This document shows, one piece after another, positions 12,554-24,839 of a stretch of DNA of 64,000 nucleotides. Each line of letters starts with the position of its first letter. Position 1 is the stretch's first letter. The stretch lies in assembly GCA_949152475.1 (NCBI GenBank), contig OX424556.1, positions 12,086,664-12,150,663 of the forward strand, given 5' to 3'. The stretch comes from Terebella lapidaria (lineage: Eukaryota > Annelida > Polychaeta > Terebellida > Terebellidae). The notes under the pieces were generated by a model. It searched no databases and had not been told where the DNA came from. It was given only the letters and a program-made list of their open reading frames with translations. Position numbers and translations under genes: made by a program.

Positions 12554-13837
12554 ATGGAGGATTCTATGGACGATAACGACGGCAATCTCTCGCCAAAAAC
12601 CTTTCACAAGCAGGAACTCGCAATTAACATAAACCCGTCCATTACGCACCTAAGACGGAACAATCGAAAGACACATATTCTACATTATACTTTCGTTCCT
12701 CCGGGCCATTACTCGCAGACGACGGAAATCATTTCGACGGCTGGATCAGACACGGAACTTCGCGCACCTGTTTTTCAGACGCTGTCTGTGCAGTGCAAAT
12801 CATCCCAACGAGCTTCGCCTCATCAGGCATCAAAGTATGAAAATTCAGTCCCAACCAATATCCCGGAGACCTTAATTAACGTTGACCGGACACGCCAAGG
12901 TGCCTCATACGAGGGTGTCAGTTGTCCCGACATTCCTCAGACGTCGGCACGTGATTTCCGGCCTGATTATACCCGTTTTTTGGACAATACCCCCATCGCG
13001 ACCTTCAATGACGGAGGTTACTGGCCGATCGCCGTCGCTGTGGATGACAGCCGCACGCGAAAGCAGGAAACGGTCGTGTACGTGGCCTATAGTCATCACG
13101 TGGCTGAGTTCCTCAGTGACGGGTACTTTGTACGTTGTCTGACCTCACTGAGCCAAGGTACATACAGCGACATCGCCCTCGTCTCCGACAACAAGTTGCT
13201 GGTCGCCAGCGTGTCCACCCTGCTGGACTACAGGACTAGCGTGTACAGGATACAATGCATGCACGTATACCTCGTGTTATCCGGTCGCAAGTTGTACACG
13301 ATTGGCGGCGACATCCCGATATACCCAAGTCGGGCGCCCATCCTGCCGATGTGCGGCAAAGACAAGACACACCTCGCGCTAGTCGACGTGGACAGGCTAT
13401 TCGAAATAAATATCGTTAATGGCCGGATTCGCTCGGAGGTAACGCTAGAGGACCCAGGCTGTGTGGAAAACGTGGATTACAAACACGACTGCTATTATGT
13501 CGTGGACGCCGCCTCGGCAAGCGTCAAAATCTATGATCCGACTTGCGGTACGTTGTTGAGAAAGATCACCGTATCGTACACGAACTGCGTCACCGCCCCC
13601 GCACTACGAGGGATCGCGGTCGATTCGATCGGTAATGTTTTGTTGTCCGATTGTTTACGTGGCTGTATATGGATCTACGACAAAGAAAACAACCAACTGA
13701 AGGCACTCGGCAGTACATACCACCCTCTCAACTTGCCATTGAGCCTGGCAGTAGAACAGAGTGAAAACAAGAGGCATGTCTATGTTGTAGATCATGGAAA
13801 CACGTGTATCAGGAAATTCAATTATTCGTCAATGTAA
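12554..13837 (+). CDS. NHL beta-propeller protein, copy 2 (intronless)
   Basis: Single-exon frame of 427 residues from ATG at 12554, the first ATG in frame. Residues 1 to about 145 form a polar N-terminal region sharing little with copy 1 and lacking its filamin-like part. From about 148 to the end is the same NHL-type propeller: FNDGGYWPIAVAVDDS, VYVAYSHHVAEFLSDGYF, HLALVDVDRLFEINIVNG, YYVVDAASASVKIYD, LRGIAVDSIGNVLLSDCLRG and a closing VYVVDHGNTCIRKFNY. Matching blade order and length show it is a tandem paralogue of the gene at 5438. The propeller half is distinctly more GC-rich than the surrounding DNA, as expected for real coding sequence. No RING, B-box or transmembrane segment is seen. 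A third, broken copy lies at about 29760. Confidence 0.82.
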   Translation: MEDSMDDNDGNLSPKTFHKQELAININPSITHLRRNNRKTHILHYTFVPPGHYSQTTEIISTAGSDTELRAPVFQTLSVQCKSSQRASPHQASKYENSVPTNIPETLINVDRTRQGASYEGVSCPDIPQTSARDFRPDYTRFLDNTPIATFNDGGYWPIAVAVDDSRTRKQETVVYVAYSHHVAEFLSDGYFVRCLTSLSQGTYSDIALVSDNKLLVASVSTLLDYRTSVYRIQCMHVYLVLSGRKLYTIGGDIPIYPSRAPILPMCGKDKTHLALVDVDRLFEINIVNGRIRSEVTLEDPGCVENVDYKHDCYYVVDAASASVKIYDPTCGTLLRKITVSYTNCVTAPALRGIAVDSIGNVLLSDCLRGCIWIYDKENNQLKALGSTYHPLNLPLSLAVEQSENKRHVYVVDHGNTCIRKFNYSSM

Positions 13838-14091
13838 ATCAGTGTCATCGTTCATCTGTGTAATCCTCACATCGATTGTCCGCGCCAAAGACAGGAGATG
13901 CATGTGCCTATGACATGTGTCAGTAGAGATTTCCGACGGCGAGCCACTGAAACCTTTTCATGTCGTTTGATCCTCCATCATAAATACGTGCTCCATTTGA
14001 GACCAGACTGATGGATTACAAAATCATTCATAACCTACCAAAGTCACGTGTGTTGCATATCTCTCATTGCGTTAGTTTTATCTCGTGACAG

Positions 14092-14097
14092 AATAAA
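14092..14097 (+). terminator. Poly(A) signal of NHL copy 2
   Basis: AATAAA about 255 bases after the stop. The equivalent position in the duplicated 3' flank of the NHL pseudogene (near 30528) also has AATAAA, which supports it as the ancestral 3' end. Confidence 0.55.
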
Positions 14098-14629
14098 AAA
14101 AAGCTCTACACACAGTAGACATGATAAGTGTCATCCCTACTCATTTTCGCAAAGTAGACAGACAACTAAATGTAGTTACCAAACAGAGAAGAATGTGTTC
14201 AATGATATTGAACTTCATCAGCAACTATATCAGATACCGTTGGATCAATACTTATTTTATGTCATTTTTGAACCCAAATCAATTTAAAAAGCACTTCGAC
14301 TTTCTCACGATACGAGGGATGGCACTTCTCATGTCCAGTGTGTGTGTGTTTCATTGTATAGAATACTGAACTGTCCAACTTCACTGGTCAAAATCAGCAT
14401 GGTACATGAATAATTTCTTCTTAGACCGCAAGGAAACAAATCCACAAAGAAAGCAGCGCATTATGAATTCACCTAAACGATCCGACGCTAAAAAATCATA
14501 TAACTCCACATGTGATGAACTTTTGATACTAGGGCTAAATGACGATTCATTGAAAATTAGCCCAAAGGCTAGACAGGCCACAAAGTCCAGACATATGACC
14601 AGGAACTTGATGATGACAACTTGACAATA

Positions 14630-14745
14630 AATTACAACTTGTTTGAATAAACACAAAGCCCAACCAAATATTTTCCCCGAAGACATACTGCCAGGAGCAG
14701 ACTGTGTGTAAAATGCAGTTGTTTCTATGGGGACAACTGCCCCAA
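14630..14745 (+). repeat. Dispersed repeat family R, copy 1
   Basis: AAACACAAAGCCCAACCAAA followed by a segment ending GTTGTTTCTATGGGG. Related copies lie at about 35275-35400 (plus), about 55258-55370 (plus, diverged) and about 31845-31945 (minus). The shared part has no coding frame I recognise. The family is unnamed here. Confidence 0.55.
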
Positions 14746-15264
14746 AACATTGAAATAATTAGGAAATCAGAAAAGAACCAAATGCAGACATTTTGAGGAC
14801 TCATGTTCATCGTAGGTCAAGTTCAAGGTCACAAACATGCACATGTATATATTGATATATATGATAAACAAACGTATATTTATATATGATTTTTAGACAT
14901 ATAAAAATATATTTCAACCTTCGGGATTTGGGGTTTTTACACTCCGGAAGATTTCATCATGTATTCACACAACAATTTTTTTCAAGAATCAGTTTGTGGA
15001 ACCATCTCATATTATCATATTAAACGGGCTCAGGGAAGAAGTTGTTTGGATACACATGGGATCAATACCAAGTAAAATGTATTTCGAACTATCAAAATCA
15101 GCGCGTCATTCAATTAAACGGGCTCGGAGATGTGAGGTGAGGTGTCAGACAAAATGTGAGGTGTCAATTTTACTGAACGTCGTAAGCCCACATATAGCGC
15201 TATTAGGAGGTGAAATAAAATACTTCAAACTAGACGACGGACGCAGTACCAGCCAGTACATTAT

Positions 15265-15405
15265 TCAGGTTTTAGTCCACGGTTCTATTGTTCTTTGCAG
15301 TAGATTATTTTTCAGAATCTACTGGGAGACAGTAGAATTCAGTAGAATATTGCAGTAGATTATTCTTTCCAATAATCTACTGCAATATAATCTACTGCGT
15401 GTAAA
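15265..15405. mobile_element. Short palindromic element (TAGATTATT family)
   Basis: Contains an exact hairpin: ATATTGCAGTAGATTATT at 15347-15364, a six-base loop, then its reverse complement at 15371-15388. The left flank (CACGGTTCTATTGT near 15279, then CTTTGCA and TTTTTCAGAATC) recurs near 42053-42095, next to the foldback there. The two sites therefore belong to one repeat family. Confidence 0.65.
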
Positions 15406-17959
15406 AACAACAACCGCCAGTGTACAAACTGCATCTGCTCAAACAACAGGCGTTTGTTTGCGTACTAGCGAGTCATTTTCATCATTGCCGAAACCTAATT
15501 CGTTTGATGCCATAGAACGTAGGTCGAGGCCAATGTAATGTAGATGAGAAGGTGAACAATAAATGTGCTGTTACTGTTGAGTTCCAATTCTAAATTCACC
15601 AAGACACTGAAAGTTGGTAGCACAAGCAGTGGGCATGGTCGTGAATCTAAAACCATATATGTATTCATGATTCACTCATAATCCGGTATTGATATATATT
15701 CTACATTATCATGCAAACCATTCATTAGATGCAGACATCAGTTAGCAAACTTTGGTAAATATCGTGTTGTAAATCGTTGAAAATTACGAAAACAGCAAGT
15801 CGACATGTACTTCTGTTCTCATGATATAATATTAATAATGGTAAAAGTTGGACAAAGTTATGGACAAAGTTCATCACATATTCAGACAGTGTCGCCCTCT
15901 GTTCCCTAACACTGTTGAAGTGTGACGGTATAGTTGTACACGCAGACGACTACTCGCAGGTGTATATACGGGCGGAGATTTAGATGAGTATTATCCTATA
16001 CTTATTGAGTGTGGTAACATAACAAGGGCTCCGTACCCCAATATTTAATTACATCACCTCCGGGTTTCAATCGCACAGAGTATTCGTTGTCCAAAGATTT
16101 ATTTTAGGCTTCAATAGGTTTATGTTTGCAGATGCAGTGCATACAAGAGTTGTTCCTGATGTCCACACAATACATTTCCAGAATAATAATGTACGAGTAT
16201 TTCCTACACCAGCCATCCACATACTGTGCATTCTAACAGTTAAAACTGATCACCTCCACAACAAAGACTCAAACAAGTATGCACCGATCCGTCGGTATCA
16301 CCCCCATGCGTCAGACCAACCACCAATTTGCGATTTCTCGGTGCACACCACGGGGGTGATTTCACGACGGACGTTTCTACGACGGACGTAGGTTCCACCC
16401 ACACAAACCTTATTTTACGACGGTTTGGTGCACTAGGCCCCTGGTTCTGTGACTGACTTTTCTGATGATCCGATTAACTTTCTGACACGTTCTGAGCGAC
16501 AACATCAACCTGGTAGGCCTACCAAATGTATAACAGTATCAATGGTGTTGTCTAGACACAATAATGGCACGCGGTATGGCCATCATGTTCAATGACAGAG
16601 CTAAAGGAGACCAACTTTGGGAAATGGCTTGGAAACTGACTCTCTAACATCTATTGAACAAGTAATTGTATCTTGATTGCATTTCGTTCAACGGGTATGC
16701 TTATTCATACCGTTACAGACGTCGATGCACACAGAAGGGTGTCTGAAGATCACGGGGGGTACTTATCATATGCCTCACTGGTGGATCTAGGATATTGCTG
16801 CCGGTAAAGACACTTTTGCTTGACCACAATTTGATTACAATTAATACCACATATGATGTATGATTATCCGATCAAGCCGAATGTAAATTTCTCAATAAGT
16901 ATGTATATATCCAGATGATCCGTATAAGTGATATAACAGTTTAACGCACTGATATAATCTTGCAGTGTGTGTCGGGAATTGCAGTTGTGAAGCATTTAAC
17001 AATAACATGTGCTTTAAGGGTATGGTGTGCTACCGTATGACAATCCACATGCTTTGAACCCAATAGAATGTCATGCATTATTAATGATTGATAATAAGTA
17101 AAGAGTATGTAATTTTATATGCAAAACAATGTTATCAGCATCAAGCATAGGCGATTTCATGAACACTTCTCTAATGTTAGTAAACATGTGAATAACTCTT
17201 TTGTGTATCATACAACAGAACCAATGTTTCAATTGAATCTTCCACTCTAAATTGCTAGACTACCAAACAACGAAACAAGGCAGCGAATACCTATAAAAAG
17301 ACTGACAAAATGTCAATATGATTACTAACCGATTGGAAGCTTTCATGTACTCAGGAAAGTAATTGCTTCCGGAGGATTTCTGTGGCTATAAATACATTAA
17401 ATTCAGTATATGCGTCATCAGAAATGTGATTCAACGCTCATAGCCGCCTTGCGCCACCATGGCATCAGATATAAACATCAACACACGAATCGCAAAAACA
17501 AGTTAATAATGTTGTCATTGTCAACAATAATGCAATTGCCAAATATGGTCGGTCGTTCCTCTAATGTTGTCATGGTTTTCAGAGGTACTATAACAGCTCA
17601 ACCGGATCAGTCGTACTGCTGAGCCAAAGGTGTGAAATCACTGCGGCTCCGTTCCGATACCACTACACCTGTGTATAGGCAAAAACTAACTTCATGGAGT
17701 TATGGAGTGTGGTACTAACCAACGCCAGTTGTATACATCCTGCAACATATCTTTAAATCGGTTCCCGACCTAGTTCGTTTGTCCAGGGGTCAGGTCAAAT
17801 TATTGTCACCAACTTGAGCTCAGAATTTTTGGACAGAAGATCGACACACGGTAAGAATAATGCAATTCCTTCAATATAACGCATATATGTATAGTAACTG
17901 AGGGGGGATGATACGATTTCTGAAATACTACTGCCCATAAACTGTTCTACCATGTGGTA

Positions 17960-19070
17960 GGCCTACCAGCCAAAACCGACGTTTTATACCCACCACATGA
18001 CACGGACTTACTCTCCCTGAATCGTTCTCGGACTTTTTTCTTGGCACAATTGTGAACATTCTCTCTGCATTGGATCAGTCATCACCATCGGATAAAACGT
18101 CCTGCCTCGCACGTGATGCTCACAGTTGACAGTCCTTCTCACCTGTGTCTGACGAAAAATTGGCCGAGCTGATTGCAAGTTCCAAATCAGCACACTATGA
18201 CCTAGATCCTATCCCAACATGGATTCTAGAACAGCATGTGGATATTATTGCGCCCGTTTAAAATGATCGGTCCATCTCTCGGTCAGGCACCTCCCATAAA
18301 ATGGCGGAAAGAAATTCTCATGCCACTCCTAAACTAAAGAGGCCAGTACTTGACCCAGTCCACAAAAACTTTCGGTCAGTCAGCAATCTCCCATATATCT
18401 CAAAGATTTGTAAGAAAATTGTCCACGGCCAAATGGTAATCTGCAATCGTCATACCATAGTTTCATCCGACCATAACTTCCTTGATCTACTGATCTCTGA
18501 TTGTTAGATCAATATGGACAGCAAACAATTCACCCGCGTTGTTATGATCAACCTCAGCGGAGTACCGGAGTATCTTCCTCCTTGTTACCAGAGGATAGCA
18601 GAAGTATGGAGCATGTGCAACGAAGTAAGACAGACAAATTCTCTCGATTCCTTCCTCTGTTGTACTTTTTACACTAGCTCCCCGTGTCCTACCAGACCAA
18701 AGTTCAAATTCAAGATCTGTTTAATCATTTGATGTCTCCACATCCACCTTCCTGTATGAGTTCAAGATCCTCTGGCTGTTCTCCGGTCTCACACCAATGG
18801 TATCATCATGCTATATAGGTGCAGGCCAACACCAAATCGTTCGGTGACCGAAGCTTCGATGCTTGTGTTCCAAAGTTATGGAATGAATTCCATGCAGTTG
18901 TACGAAGCTCAACAACAGGTTCCAGTTTTTAACGTGTTTGTTTTATTTCGGTATTGCTTTTAAGGGATTATCTTCGAAACACCTCAATATATCATGTAAC
19001 ACATATGTCATTTGTACAGTGCTTTAGAACAACACCCATGTTGATTAATGAATAAATACTATTATTACAC
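17960..19070 (+). pseudogene. Decayed CR1-like LINE (RT and C-terminal remnants)
   Basis: Plus-strand remnants in shifting frames read DPIPTWILEQHVDIIAP and then DPVHKNFRSVSNLPYISKIC near 18340-18410, the conserved start of a CR1-type non-LTR reverse transcriptase (usual form NFRPVSNLPYISK). The catalytic middle, including the FADD region, is missing between about 18490 and 18590. The C-terminal region resumes (KFKFKICLI, then KSFGDRSFDACVPKLWNEF near 18835-18890). A 3' tail with TTTGTACAGTGCTTTAG and an ATTATT end follows at about 19010-19070. Stops and frameshifts make it dead. Confidence 0.8.
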
Positions 19071-19445
19071 AGTACTACGCTGTGAAATTAATGTATCTCT
19101 TGCTCAACTACTTTCGGAAATGGATATTCATCCACGTTTACTGTTAATACTGTTTTCAGTAATGATGTTAGATTTGGACCTTGGAACATACCGGTATATT
19201 CTGTTGGATATCACGGTGCTGGTTTGGTACATGTGCACACGTGTTTGTGAATTCCTTAGATTTTTGCCTGTTCACATGTGCTACACATGTGTGTACATGT
19301 ACTGTTAAAACTGATAGTCTGACCAGTTTGAAAATTTGATGTCGACAAATGTGCTGTCCATGCTATCAGTCTATCATAGGATCATGTTCCGCAATGAAAC
19401 AGCACAATGTGTCGAAATCTGACACCAAGCCCTTTCTGTGACAAT

Positions 19446-19773
19446 GGGTGCGTTTTTTGTGTACGGATCACAAACTTGATCCCGGATCAGGATCAGGTTT
19501 CTGATCCGTACGCGAAAAACACTTCTGACCCCAAAATGTGATCATTTCGTACATGTATTATAGTTGCTTGGTAAACACATAGCCAATACAATACGGATCA
19601 CTTTCAAAATGGAGAGAACAGTGCAACAGCAAATGCTGAGAGCAGGTTTATTAGGTCTCTTCAATCTTTATGGTCTTTCTGATCCCAGATCCCGGATCAC
19701 AAAACCTGATCTTGTGAGATCAGGTTTTGTGATCCGGGATCAGGTTTGTGATCCGTACACAAAAAACACACCC
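19446..19773. mobile_element. 328-bp TIR element (MITE) flanked by AAT
   Basis: Terminal inverted repeats start GGGTG(C/T)GTTTTTTG and continue through GTACGGATCACAAAC for about 45 bp with few mismatches. The bases AAT flank both ends (19443-19445 and 19774-19776), a three-base target duplication. The GGG start and 3-bp duplication fit the PIF/Harbinger group, though AAT is not the usual TWA. A second nested palindrome (GATCCCGGATCACAAAACC and its complement, 19687-19743) sits just inside the right end. No coding capacity. Confidence 0.82.
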
Positions 19774-20421
19774 AATGTATCAGATAATCCATTATTGGCT
19801 GACACAGAAACAATGACACTATTTTATGGAACAGTACTATATCTGGATAGAAAGTAGTAACGTATGTCGTTTCTATCACTATGGTTATTGCAGTAAATAT
19901 ATTAGGTATCGAAACCGAAAATATTGTTCATGCAAGGGTATTTGTGTTGATATCATGAAACCGAGTATTCGAGGAGGGATTTGGTGAAAATTTTCGGAGA
20001 TAACTAAGTGAAACCATACAAAATAAAAAATGGTAATCTGAACACGTTGTTCATGAAATAGGAATGATAAGAAGAACTTGCGGCCAATATTCTGCAAATC
20101 CTTTTTTTTTAAAATACCGGTGAATCCAGGATGTGCGTTTGGGGGCATTGTTGGATAAAGTGTCATAAAAAACGTAGTGACAAGAATGCGCAAAATGTAA
20201 AGTGGAGCAAAGTAAGTATACAAATTGTAAAATAGAATCCAAACACGTAAAGTAAAACAGCGTTAAATAGTAAAGTGAAGTCAAAAACATAAATTGTAAA
20301 GTAAATAGTTGTCTGAGACTTATCGAGACTTGAAGCATACACTATCCAGCAAACTATCCCGAGGGCTTGAATGTTTACCATAAAGTGTGAATGGTAAGCC
20401 TTTTCAAAATCGGTATTTTTT

Positions 20422-21379
20422 TAGGTTACCGGTCCTATGGTCCGATAACCTATTGCCATGGCGTTATTTTTGTTTCAAAAGATTCTCCTTATGTACCTCA
20501 GTGATGTATATAAGTTTGGTTGCCCTTGAATCGCCGGTCTGCGGATGGCGGCCATTTTGAATTTTCGACCGGTCGACGAAAATATTTTTTTGTCCCAAAT
20601 CGCATTACTATCCATTTTGGGTCATTTCTGGACAAAAAAATTTTTTTTCACCCTTTGAAAAAAATTTTGGACTGAGAAAATTTTCGGCACTTTTTCCATC
20701 ATAATGGGAGCTGCCGGGACTGTACTCCTAGAACGCCTGAAGATAGAGCTTAGAAATTGGCACTTTTAAATGGGAAGTCATATATGGCGACTTGTGTGGT
20801 GACCTTGAATTTGACCTTGGATGACCTTGAAAGGTCAAAACAGCCATTTTGGGGTAGAAAAATGCCCAGATTTGCCTCTACAGATGAAATGCGTGTAGAT
20901 AGAGCTTAAGTTTGCACTATGAGCATATAGGAAGTCATATATGGAACAACTGATGATGATCTTGAGCTTGACCTCGGATGAATTGAGTGCTAAATGTCCG
21001 ATGTGAAATGTGTAAATTATACTAAAACACTTGCACATACAGATTAGGATTGTGTACAAGCTTTCAAGAAGTCATGTATTCATAGCTCATCTTTTGGTGA
21101 CCTTGAATTTGATCTTATATGTTACCTTGGAGGCCAAATCTCACAATCTTGTCTGACCTTACATGTGTAAATTGACCTCTACAGACAAAATACTTGTTGA
21201 TAGAGCTTTCATGTTTGTATTATGAACATATATGGAGTCATATGCAGCATACCTAAGTGATGACAGTACAGTTCACAAAGATGACCTTGATTGGTAAATA
21301 TCAAGGTCATATGTCAGTAATGTCACCTGCAATGCTTAAAACCAAAATTGTCCGGTAACCTATCATAGCCCTTGGGCTA
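20422..21379 (-). mobile_element. AGGTCA-array non-autonomous element, copy B
   Basis: TAGGTTACCGG at 20422 is the exact reverse complement of CCGGTAACCTA at 21352-21362. The left end is itself a hairpin (GGTTACCGG...CCGATAACC) and the right end carries a second palindrome (TAGCCCTTGGGCTA) up to about 21379. It is the same family as 44287-45697 in opposite orientation. The inside repeats GTGACCTTGAATTTGACCTT units about every 150 bp. Confidence 0.75.
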
Positions 21380-22698
21380 ATTTTTTTTTTTACTGATATC
21401 ACACTTTTGACCATTTAAATTCACAAAACGCCAAATTCAAGCTCACCATTGAAATCGCCATATATGATGATTCCCATTTGAAAGTGCCAAAAGGGAGCGT
21501 AATTAAGTTCCCAATATCGTTCACAACACATGAGAATATTCATTGTGCAAGCTTTTTGGTTATATCGTTCTATCCTTCATCATTAGGCGATAGCTAATAA
21601 TTCAAAAATTAATATAATTTCAAAGCAGTAAATTATGTGTCTTATACCATGTGATGAAAAAAGCAATTCGCTACGTTTGGAGATCGAGCGTGCATATGGG
21701 CCCGCATGCTATGTCTAGTCATAACAACCGTGTATCTACCGTGCGTTGTTCTCTATTCTTACTGACAATATCGTGGCAAATTATATGTTCGAGACTTATC
21801 AAATATGGTTGATTTGTAGACAAAAAGAATGCGATAATAGGCTGAAACCATAAAATCCTTTTGAATTGATTTATTTCTTCAGGCACATACCAAAATACTT
21901 GTACACGTGTTTGAGACATGTTTTTTTACAATTATATTTGAAGAGATCCTTTGGTATCACCTTGACGTAGGCCTATTCATGCTGATCTATCAATGCATGC
22001 CATTTCAGATTGTACTGGTATGACCCATTTGTATTGTATTCCGTTTCAACAATTCACTTTATGATTTTCGTTTTAGGAACACCTTTACGATTTGAAGCTA
22101 TCCTTGCATTAGGTTTTGGAACTTTGCTTTACATTTCGGGACTCTGCTTCACGATTTGGATGATCACATTACGATTTGCTTCAGTTTACATTTTGCGAAG
22201 TCTGGTCAATTAACGTTTTGCGACACTGTACGTTTTGTGGTCCAAAACCATCACCCTTAAAATGCTGACCAGATGCGCAGACTGTCCGTCAAACTTATAT
22301 GCCTGTCGGGAGATAGTATAACACCTCGCGAAGTGCTAGATAATATATCATAGTATAATGTTTGTCTGGCAAGTTCGGCATAATATAGCATATTTGATAC
22401 TGTGGGACGGCCATAATGATCCTCGTCGCTGAGTGAAACACTATATGAAAGCAAATGGGCTTATTCCCATACTGCAAATATAGTAATTGTCAACAACTAT
22501 AGAAACATTCCCAATCAATTCCCACAACAGAAGTGTGTTACACAAAAAGGACATGGGAACGCACACCTGCTCAATGTCTTCACTATATTACTTATCAGTT
22601 GTTTTTTGTGGGTGAATTAAGGTTAATATAGGTGAACGTATGATTGTATTTTTCAACATTCGGGAGCTGATTTCATGTCGTAGCAGGGTCATGTGACG
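21380..22698. other. Upstream region of the ependymin-related gene
   Basis: No gene seen. 22080-22240 contains a loose quasi-repeat of TTTACGATTTG-like words, echoed in reverse orientation at 20200-20310. The promoter of the ependymin-related gene must lie near the right end, but no clear TATA box decides its position. Confidence 0.4.
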
Positions 22699-24732
22699 AT
22701 GGCCCGCTTCACATACACCATGAACGTTGCAATATGGCTTATGTTAATGGTTAGTGTGTGGATTCCTGCTCTAGGGCAGGAGGCTGATCCATGTTGTCTG
22801 ACCATGCAATACCAAGGCTATATCACAGAACACGCCACGGAGGGTGACATGTCAGGGGCTGATCCAGTCCAATATATTCATTTATACCAGTAAGTAGAAT
22901 ATCCATGTAGATGTGACCAGATAGTTAAATACCTGGTTTCTTTTACATTGAAAGTCGAAACAAAAACCCTCGCATGAAAACAATTCATTGCAAGGTGAGT
23001 ATATGATAGCGTTGTTATATAACGGCACCATATGTTCAAGTTCTGGTGATTACCCTACAGGTTTTATGCGGATCACGACCGGGGCCAAATAACTGTCAAT
23101 TATACGGATGGAAACAGACCAGACGACACTGAAATGGCTTACTTTGATTACAACACAAAAGTAGGGCGGAGATTTATGTATCAGCCTATTACCACTAATA
23201 CCACGAGATTTTGATGACGCCAAAACTAAAAAGTAACTCCTCCCTGAAATATGTTGGAGGTATTTTTGTGCATAGAATTTCGGAAAGTTACCACCACAAA
23301 CTTGAAACACAAACAAAATAAAACACTTCTGTCTTTCATCCCTCTAGTATACAAACTTACGTCTACTGTTTAGAATGCGTATATATGCACATTCGCACAA
23401 CCTGAAAATCAATGCATTTGTTCGAGTTAAAAAAAACCCAACACGAAGGTCTTACTTTGATCATAATATAAATATGTGTGACAAATCTTCATGTTTTCGG
23501 ATGGCATACGTGATTGTAACTTATCAAGGTCAAATTCGAACTCAACGAATAGTCTTTTATAAGTCTTTTTATTACCTATTTTCATAACCTATCCCGCATG
23601 CGCTTATACATGTTATATGTGAAACGGTGCATATTTTTGCAACAACTTTTTTTTTGGAGTAAAGTGCGTCTATATGTGAAAATTGGTTTTGAGCTTGACA
23701 GAAATATTGTGGTTTCACTTATAGTCGCATACGCCAATATGAACAATAAGGGGTCATTAGGGGCAGATATGGCATAACATTAACAAATTTCCGCCCCACT
23801 AATCACAGTAATCAAATATTGCGACTAGCTTTTACATTCAAGCTATTTGAAAGATCATAAATATAATAGTTGTGCGGTTTCTTATCGTGAAATTTCTTGA
23901 CTAATGGTTTCCTTTAGACTGTTTATTATCTCCACACGAACGGGTCATGCAGCTCACAGACTACCATCAAAGGCATGAGAAAACCTTGTGAATGTGAGTA
24001 TGTTTACCTTATCCGTGCTTGAATAATTCATAGTTCCTGCTTGGTTAGTATGAAATTTTCTGGTTTTAATATTGGAATTCTGTGGAAATATCAGGATCAA
24101 TTTGTGTACCGCTCAAATATCAAAATTCAACCCCATTACCACCTGAGTGCAGTCACTGTACCAAGCTATTATGACTGACCAGTGGGTACGTGATGTATTT
24201 CCAGATGAGGGAGGGCGTGTTGCATTCTTCCAGTTGGGTCTCGAGTTCCGAGACACGCGCATGGCTTTCAGCAATCTAGAAGAACTGACGGATGACTCCA
24301 AGAAGTTCCAGCAATACGATGTGTGGGATTTCTCGTGTGGTCTGCTCCACTCCAGCACCTTCGTCTATGAAAAGGGTGCGCCTACATACATTACCTACGA
24401 ATGATTGAGCTATTATGAACGAGTAATGGGTATACATGATAGTAATCGTGTGCGAACACTTCTTTTGCACTCTGACTGAAAAAAAACGAATATTTACCTC
24501 GAGGAAGAATAGCTACTGCTGCTAATGCAGTCTCCACATGGTATTACGTAATGATTAGTACATGAAATGTAATTATTTCTATGGAGTATTAAGTGTAGTT
24601 ATTAATTGCTATTAATGTTTGTTCGTAGGCACAAACCGCTATGGGTTCTATGCCCACAGCTATGCAAACATGAACTCAAACCCACCTGATCCATCCTATT
24701 TCGACATTCCACCAGAGTGTCTGGCAGCTTGA
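22699..24732 (+). CDS. Ependymin-related secreted glycoprotein, complete five-exon gene
   Basis: Five exons join without a break into 232 residues: 22699-22889, 23061-23160, 23918-23993, 24148-24375 and 24629-24732. The ATG at 22699 gives a signal peptide (WLMLMVSVWIPALG, cleavage near residue 27). The mature protein begins EADPCCLTMQYQGYITE, the usual cysteine-containing start of ependymin-related proteins. It continues FYADHDRGQITVNYTDG, MAYFDYNTK, TVYYLHTNGSCSS, MRKPCE, WDFSCGLLHSS and YGFYAHSYANM, and ends DPSYFDIPPECLAA. The cysteines, an N-glycosylation sequon (NYT) and the length all fit the family. These are secreted calcium-binding glycoproteins with a lipid-pocket fold; some act in extracellular matrix or regeneration. 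Donor sites after exons 2 and 4 are weaker (GTAGGG, GTGCGC). Two decayed copies lie downstream. Confidence 0.9.
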
Positions 24733-24769
24733 TGGTGGATGATTGTACGCACCACGTAGTTCTGTATAC

Positions 24770-24775
24770 AATAAA
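24770..24775 (+). terminator. Poly(A) signal of ependymin-related gene
   Basis: AATAAA 38 bases after the stop codon, a compact 3' UTR consistent with the gene model. Confidence 0.7.
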
Positions 24776-24839
24776 ACATTCATTACTACCGGTGTCTGTA
24801 TCGTATCTAGGACATGTGGGGGATTTCTGAGATGTTATA

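Larger units (their letters stand above)
14098..17959. other. Stretch without genes; dispersed repeats only
   Basis: No supported coding region. It holds a dispersed repeat (14630-14745) and a short palindromic element (15265-15405), described separately. The remainder, including 16000-17950, shows only short random ORFs. Confidence 0.45.
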
